Of a stretch of DNA of 9,154 nt, positions 6,474 through 9,154 are shown one piece after another; the stretch's first letter is position 1, and each line of letters begins with the position of its first letter. The translations under genes and the position numbers were made by a program. The notes beneath the pieces are model-generated. The model was not told the origin of the DNA. It saw only the letters and a list, made by a program, of their open reading frames with translations, and made no database searches. Location: positions 1 to 9,154 of the forward strand of contig CALAJG010000087.1 in assembly GCA_937923375.1 (NCBI GenBank), read 5' to 3'. The DNA comes from an uncultured Leucothrix sp. (lineage in GTDB: Bacteria; Pseudomonadota; Gammaproteobacteria; Thiotrichales; Thiotrichaceae).

Positions 6474-7049
6474 ATGCTCATGGCTATTATCGTGTTGGTG
6501 GGCATGGCCGTTTTTTTTGGGCTATTACTAGGTTATTCAGCGCAAAAATTCAAAGTAGAAGGCAATCCGGTAGTTGATCAGATAGATCGGTTATTACCGC
6601 AAACACAATGTGGTCAATGTAGCTATCCCGGCTGTCGGCCCTATGCTGAAGCAATCGCTAATCAGGAAGTAGGTATTAACCAATGTCCGCCGGGTGGTGA
6701 AGCGACCATTCAAGCGCTGGCCGATTTATTAGATGTTGACGTAGTGCCGCTTGATGGCGAGTTGCAACAAGCTGATGTGCCGACCGTTGCAATTATCCGT
6801 GAGGAAACCTGTATTGGCTGTACCTTATGTATACAAGCTTGTCCGGTTGACGCCATCGTTGGGGCGGCGAAGCTGATGCATACTGTGATTGCTGATGAAT
6901 GTACCGGATGTGATCTTTGCTTACCCCCTTGTCCTGTCGATTGTATTGACATGATTCCTATGAAGGTAACGCTTGATGACTGGGTGTCGCCAGACCCACA
7001 AAATGTTTTCAAATTTTCGCAGCGTAACGATATTGGTATTACACAGTGA
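6474..7049 (+). CDS. rnfB: Rnf electron transport complex subunit B (multi-[4Fe-4S] ferredoxin-like)
   Basis: RnfB is the membrane-anchored electron-entry subunit of the Rnf complex, thought to take electrons from ferredoxin at the cytoplasmic face. Its 191 residues comprise an N-terminal membrane anchor (about 3-22), the RnfB-type four-cysteine Fe-S domain QCGQCSYPGC...CPPG (Cys46, 49, 54, 71), and a double [4Fe-4S] ferredoxin domain: CIGCTLCIQACPVDAI (Cys113, 116, 119, 123) and CTGCDLCLPPCPVDCI (Cys143, 146, 149, 153). All cluster cysteines are intact. The start is the ATG at 6474, with a weak AAGG at 6461-6464; a second ATG two codons on (6480) is possible. The stop TGA overlaps the GTG start of rnfC in GTGA (7046-7049), indicating translational coupling. 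Confidence 0.98.
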   Translation: MLMAIIVLVGMAVFFGLLLGYSAQKFKVEGNPVVDQIDRLLPQTQCGQCSYPGCRPYAEAIANQEVGINQCPPGGEATIQALADLLDVDVVPLDGELQQADVPTVAIIREETCIGCTLCIQACPVDAIVGAAKLMHTVIADECTGCDLCLPPCPVDCIDMIPMKVTLDDWVSPDPQNVFKFSQRNDIGITQ

Positions 7050-8737
7050 ATCATTTTATTCATAAGCTGTGGAAAATGCGGGGTGGCGTTCATCCTGAGT
7101 TTCATAAAATCACCTCTGACAAAGACACAATCAAATCATTGCCGATTCCGCCGAGATTGGTTGTTCCTTTGCAGCAACACATTGGTGAAGAGCCGCCGTT
7201 AACAGTCAATATTGGCGATAAAGTGCTAAAGGGACAGGCGTTAAGCACTTATGGACGTTCTTCGTATGGTGCAACTGTGCATGCTTCAAGTTCTGGAGTT
7301 GTTAGCGATATAAGAGCCCACCCCTTGCCCCATCCTTCAGGGATGTCAGGCGTCTGTGTCATTATTGAAACGGACGGAGCAGATGAATGGATTGACTCAG
7401 TCACAGATACTGAACCATTGCCAATAGAATGTTCGATGCTCACAAGACAAGTACTGCTTCGGCGAATCGAATCAGCAGGTGTAGTTGGCTTAGGCGGAGC
7501 TGCCTTTCCCACTGCCGTCAAACTCGCTGTAACCGCGCAGCAACCAATCATGACTCTCATTATAAATGCTGCGGAGTGTGAGCCATTTATAAGTTGTGAC
7601 GATAGTTTAATGCGGGAACGGGCCAGCGAAATTGTAACCGGCATCAAGATACTATTGCAGCTATTGGAACCGGCACAATGCCTGATTGGCATTGAAGATA
7701 ATAAACCGCAGGCGATCGCCGCGTTGAGAATGGCATTGTTTGAAACGGAGGAGGCAATCGATCTTAGGGTTATCCCGACTCAATATCCCAGTGGTGACGC
7801 TAGACAGCTCACTCATATACTAACAGGCATCCAGATCCCAAAAAATCAGCATTCTGTTGAGTCAGGCGTATTGTGCCACAACATCGCAACGGCTTATGCA
7901 GTGTATAAGGCCGTAGTGCTGAATCAACCGCTGTTATCACGCATTGTGACTGTTGCAGGTGATGGCATTAAAGAAAGCTGCAATGTTGAAGCTCTGATTG
8001 GCACGCCAATTAGTTTTATCATTGAAAATCTGGGGGGGTACACAGCAAAGGCAGAACGATTGATCATGGGTGGTCCGATGATGGGTTTTGCTATGCCTTC
8101 AGATGAGTTGCCGATTGTTAAAGCAAGCAACTGCATTTTAGTTTCCTCCAAGGAAGCGTTGGCTTTAGCTAAGGACTCAGGTATTGATCCGATAAGTGCC
8201 GCGGGTTTTTGTGATACCAAAAAAACAGTGATGCCCTGTATACGGTGTAATAAGTGCGCCGAAGTCTGTCCGGTTAATTTACTGCCGCAGCAATTATACT
8301 GGCATGCACGCGCTCATGATTTTGAAAAGGTCACTGAGCACAAACTGGCCGACTGCATTGAATGTGGTGCTTGTGGCTACGTCTGCCCCAGCCATATCCC
8401 CCTAGTGGATTATTTCAGATTCGCCAAAGCTGAAATTAAATCTCAGCAGCAGACCACCTTAAAATCTAGCCGCTCCAGAGAACGTTTTGAGTTTAACGAG
8501 TTACGTAAGCAACGAGTAAAAGAGGAACGGGAAGCAAAGCGTCAACAACACAAGCAGGCACTATTGCAAAAGAAAGCAGCAGCGGAGGCAGCTGACATAA
8601 AGTCTGAAGTAATTACAGAGGATGCCGAAAAAATAGCAAAACAAGATGCTATAAAGGCGGCTATTGCTCGGGCTAAAGCCAAAAAAGCAGCGATGAATGA
8701 GCCTGCTAAAAAGGAAAGGAATCCCGATGCAGTTTGA
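7046..8737 (+). CDS. rnfC: Rnf electron transport complex subunit C (NADH/FMN and Fe-S subunit)
   Basis: RnfC is the peripheral cytoplasmic subunit that binds NAD(H) and FMN and passes electrons through two [4Fe-4S] clusters. Of its 563 residues, 13-90 form the N-terminal barrel-sandwich-like region (RGGVHPEFHK; VPLQQHIG; VHASSSGVV). GLGGAAFPTAVK (148-159) is the Gly-rich nucleotide/FMN loop, AAECEPFISCDD (175-186) is conserved, and the SLBB-like region contains GTPISF (319-324) and MGGPMMGF (341-348). Cluster ligands are CIRCNKCAEVCPVNLLPQQL (Cys398, 401, 404, 408) and CIECGACGYVCP (Cys437, 440, 443, 447). The tail (about 470-563) is charged, Ala/Lys-rich and likely helical, with one copy of the IARAKAKKA unit that is multiplied in enterobacterial RsxC. 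The start is a GTG overlapping the rnfB stop; an ATG at 7076 (Met11) is a less likely alternative because it would lose the conserved lead-in. In place of the E. coli loop YPTGGEKQL it reads YPSGDARQL (247-255). Confidence 0.97.
   Translation: MNHFIHKLWKMRGGVHPEFHKITSDKDTIKSLPIPPRLVVPLQQHIGEEPPLTVNIGDKVLKGQALSTYGRSSYGATVHASSSGVVSDIRAHPLPHPSGMSGVCVIIETDGADEWIDSVTDTEPLPIECSMLTRQVLLRRIESAGVVGLGGAAFPTAVKLAVTAQQPIMTLIINAAECEPFISCDDSLMRERASEIVTGIKILLQLLEPAQCLIGIEDNKPQAIAALRMALFETEEAIDLRVIPTQYPSGDARQLTHILTGIQIPKNQHSVESGVLCHNIATAYAVYKAVVLNQPLLSRIVTVAGDGIKESCNVEALIGTPISFIIENLGGYTAKAERLIMGGPMMGFAMPSDELPIVKASNCILVSSKEALALAKDSGIDPISAAGFCDTKKTVMPCIRCNKCAEVCPVNLLPQQLYWHARAHDFEKVTEHKLADCIECGACGYVCPSHIPLVDYFRFAKAEIKSQQQTTLKSSRSRERFEFNELRKQRVKEEREAKRQQHKQALLQKKAAAEAADIKSEVITEDAEKIAKQDAIKAAIARAKAKKAAMNEPAKKERNPDAV
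8711..8720 (+). promoter_or_regulatory. rnfD ribosome binding site inside rnfC
   Basis: AAGGAAAGGA is a strong double Shine-Dalgarno-like stretch within the last codons of rnfC. The distal AAAGGA (8715-8720) sits six bases before the ATG at 8727, which fixes the rnfD start and shows it can initiate independently despite overlapping rnfC. It is the strongest ribosome binding site seen in this operon. Confidence 0.75.
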
Positions 8738-9154
8738 TACGCAAATGACTGGATTAGTTAATAACGCTCCGAGCGTAGCTTCCATGATGAAGCAGGTTCT
8801 CTTAGCTTTAATTCCAGCGATAATCAGCCTCTTCTATTTCTTTGGCTGGGGTGTATTAATTAATATCGCACTTTCAGTTGTCTTTGCTGTGGTGCTTGAA
8901 ACATTAATGCTGCTGTTGCGCAAGCGTCCTGTAAAAATGTTCCTGAGTGATTGGAGCGCGGTCGTTACTGCAAGCCTGTTTGCCTTGACGCTACCCCCTT
9001 TGGTTAGCTGGTGGTTGCCGCTGGTGGGATTAATTTTCGCTATTATCATTGCCAAGCACTGTTATGGTGGGTTGGGATACAACCCTTTTAATCCCGCGAT
9101 GATCGCTTATGCTGTTCTGATTGTTTCTTTCCCGCTGCAGATGAGTCAATGGCC
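8727..9154 (+). CDS. rnfD: Rnf electron transport complex subunit D, 3'-partial
   Basis: RnfD is an integral inner-membrane subunit related to NqrB; in the complete protein a threonine carries covalently bound FMN, and it is thought to take part in ion translocation. Only the first 142 residues lie in the window; the family is about 350 long, so the FMN site is outside. Visible are hydrophobic segments at about 22-38, 41-63, 78-95 and 96-110, the loop LLLRKRPVKMFLSDWSAVVT (62-81), LPPLVSWWLP (89-98), and the signature KHCYGGLGYNPFNPAM (110-125), matching the conserved KHxxGGLGxNPFNPAM of RnfD. The ATG overlaps the end of rnfC by 11 bp and has a strong ribosome binding site. rnfG and rnfE would be expected downstream. 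Confidence 0.96.
   Translation, partial: MQFDTQMTGLVNNAPSVASMMKQVLLALIPAIISLFYFFGWGVLINIALSVVFAVVLETLMLLLRKRPVKMFLSDWSAVVTASLFALTLPPLVSWWLPLVGLIFAIIIAKHCYGGLGYNPFNPAMIAYAVLIVSFPLQMSQW

Noticed and set aside
6710..7105. Minus-strand open frame opposite rnfB and the start of rnfC
   Set aside because: It lies across two confirmed, motif-rich genes and has no family features.
1..9154. Search for a defence system, biosynthetic cluster, CRISPR array, integrase or insertion sequence
   Set aside because: Every gene belongs to a recognised housekeeping, transport or redox family, and no tandem spaced repeats, terminal inverted repeats or transposase motifs were seen.

Overview
The window looks like a chromosomal segment of a free-living gammaproteobacterium. 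RnfA, RnfB and RnfC closely match the gammaproteobacterial Rnf/Rsx type, TsaD has the enterobacterial length of 337 residues, and the CreD and SLC13/TrkA-C proteins belong to families common in marine and aquatic Gammaproteobacteria. Genus or species cannot be named from the sequence alone. I see no mobile element, phage gene, CRISPR array, tRNA or rRNA. All six complete genes and both edge-truncated genes look intact.

Layout: (1) 2-1825 (+) is the 3' part of an SLC13-type membrane transporter with two internal TrkA-C domains, cut by the left edge. (2) 1865-3241 (-) is creD, an inner-membrane protein gene convergent with the transporter and present without creB or creC. (3) 3314-4327 (+) is tsaD, the tRNA t6A-modification enzyme, divergent from creD across 72 bp. 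(4) 4292-5698 (-) is a secreted di-heme cytochrome c peroxidase/MauG-family protein whose last codons overlap the 3' end of tsaD by 36 bp. (5) A 189-bp divergent intergenic region (5699-5887) holds candidate promoters in both directions and four ATGTTG half-sites. (6) 5888 to the right edge (+) is the rnfABCD part of an rnf operon, with spacings of 4 bp, a 4-bp overlap and an 11-bp overlap. rnfD runs off the window, and rnfG and rnfE are expected beyond it.

Function: the Rnf proteins form a membrane complex coupling electron transfer between ferredoxin and NAD to an ion gradient; in some gammaproteobacteria the same complex (Rsx) keeps SoxR reduced. The divergent peroxidase would act in the periplasm on peroxide or another oxidant, so the 5699-5887 region may join two redox functions. 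That link is inference from position only. tsaD is a housekeeping gene; the transporter and creD show no evident functional tie to the rest.

No previously undescribed system is visible. The points most worth a second look are an altered cofactor-loop motif in RnfC, the tsaD/peroxidase gene overlap, the orphan creD, and the repeated half-sites in the divergent promoter region.
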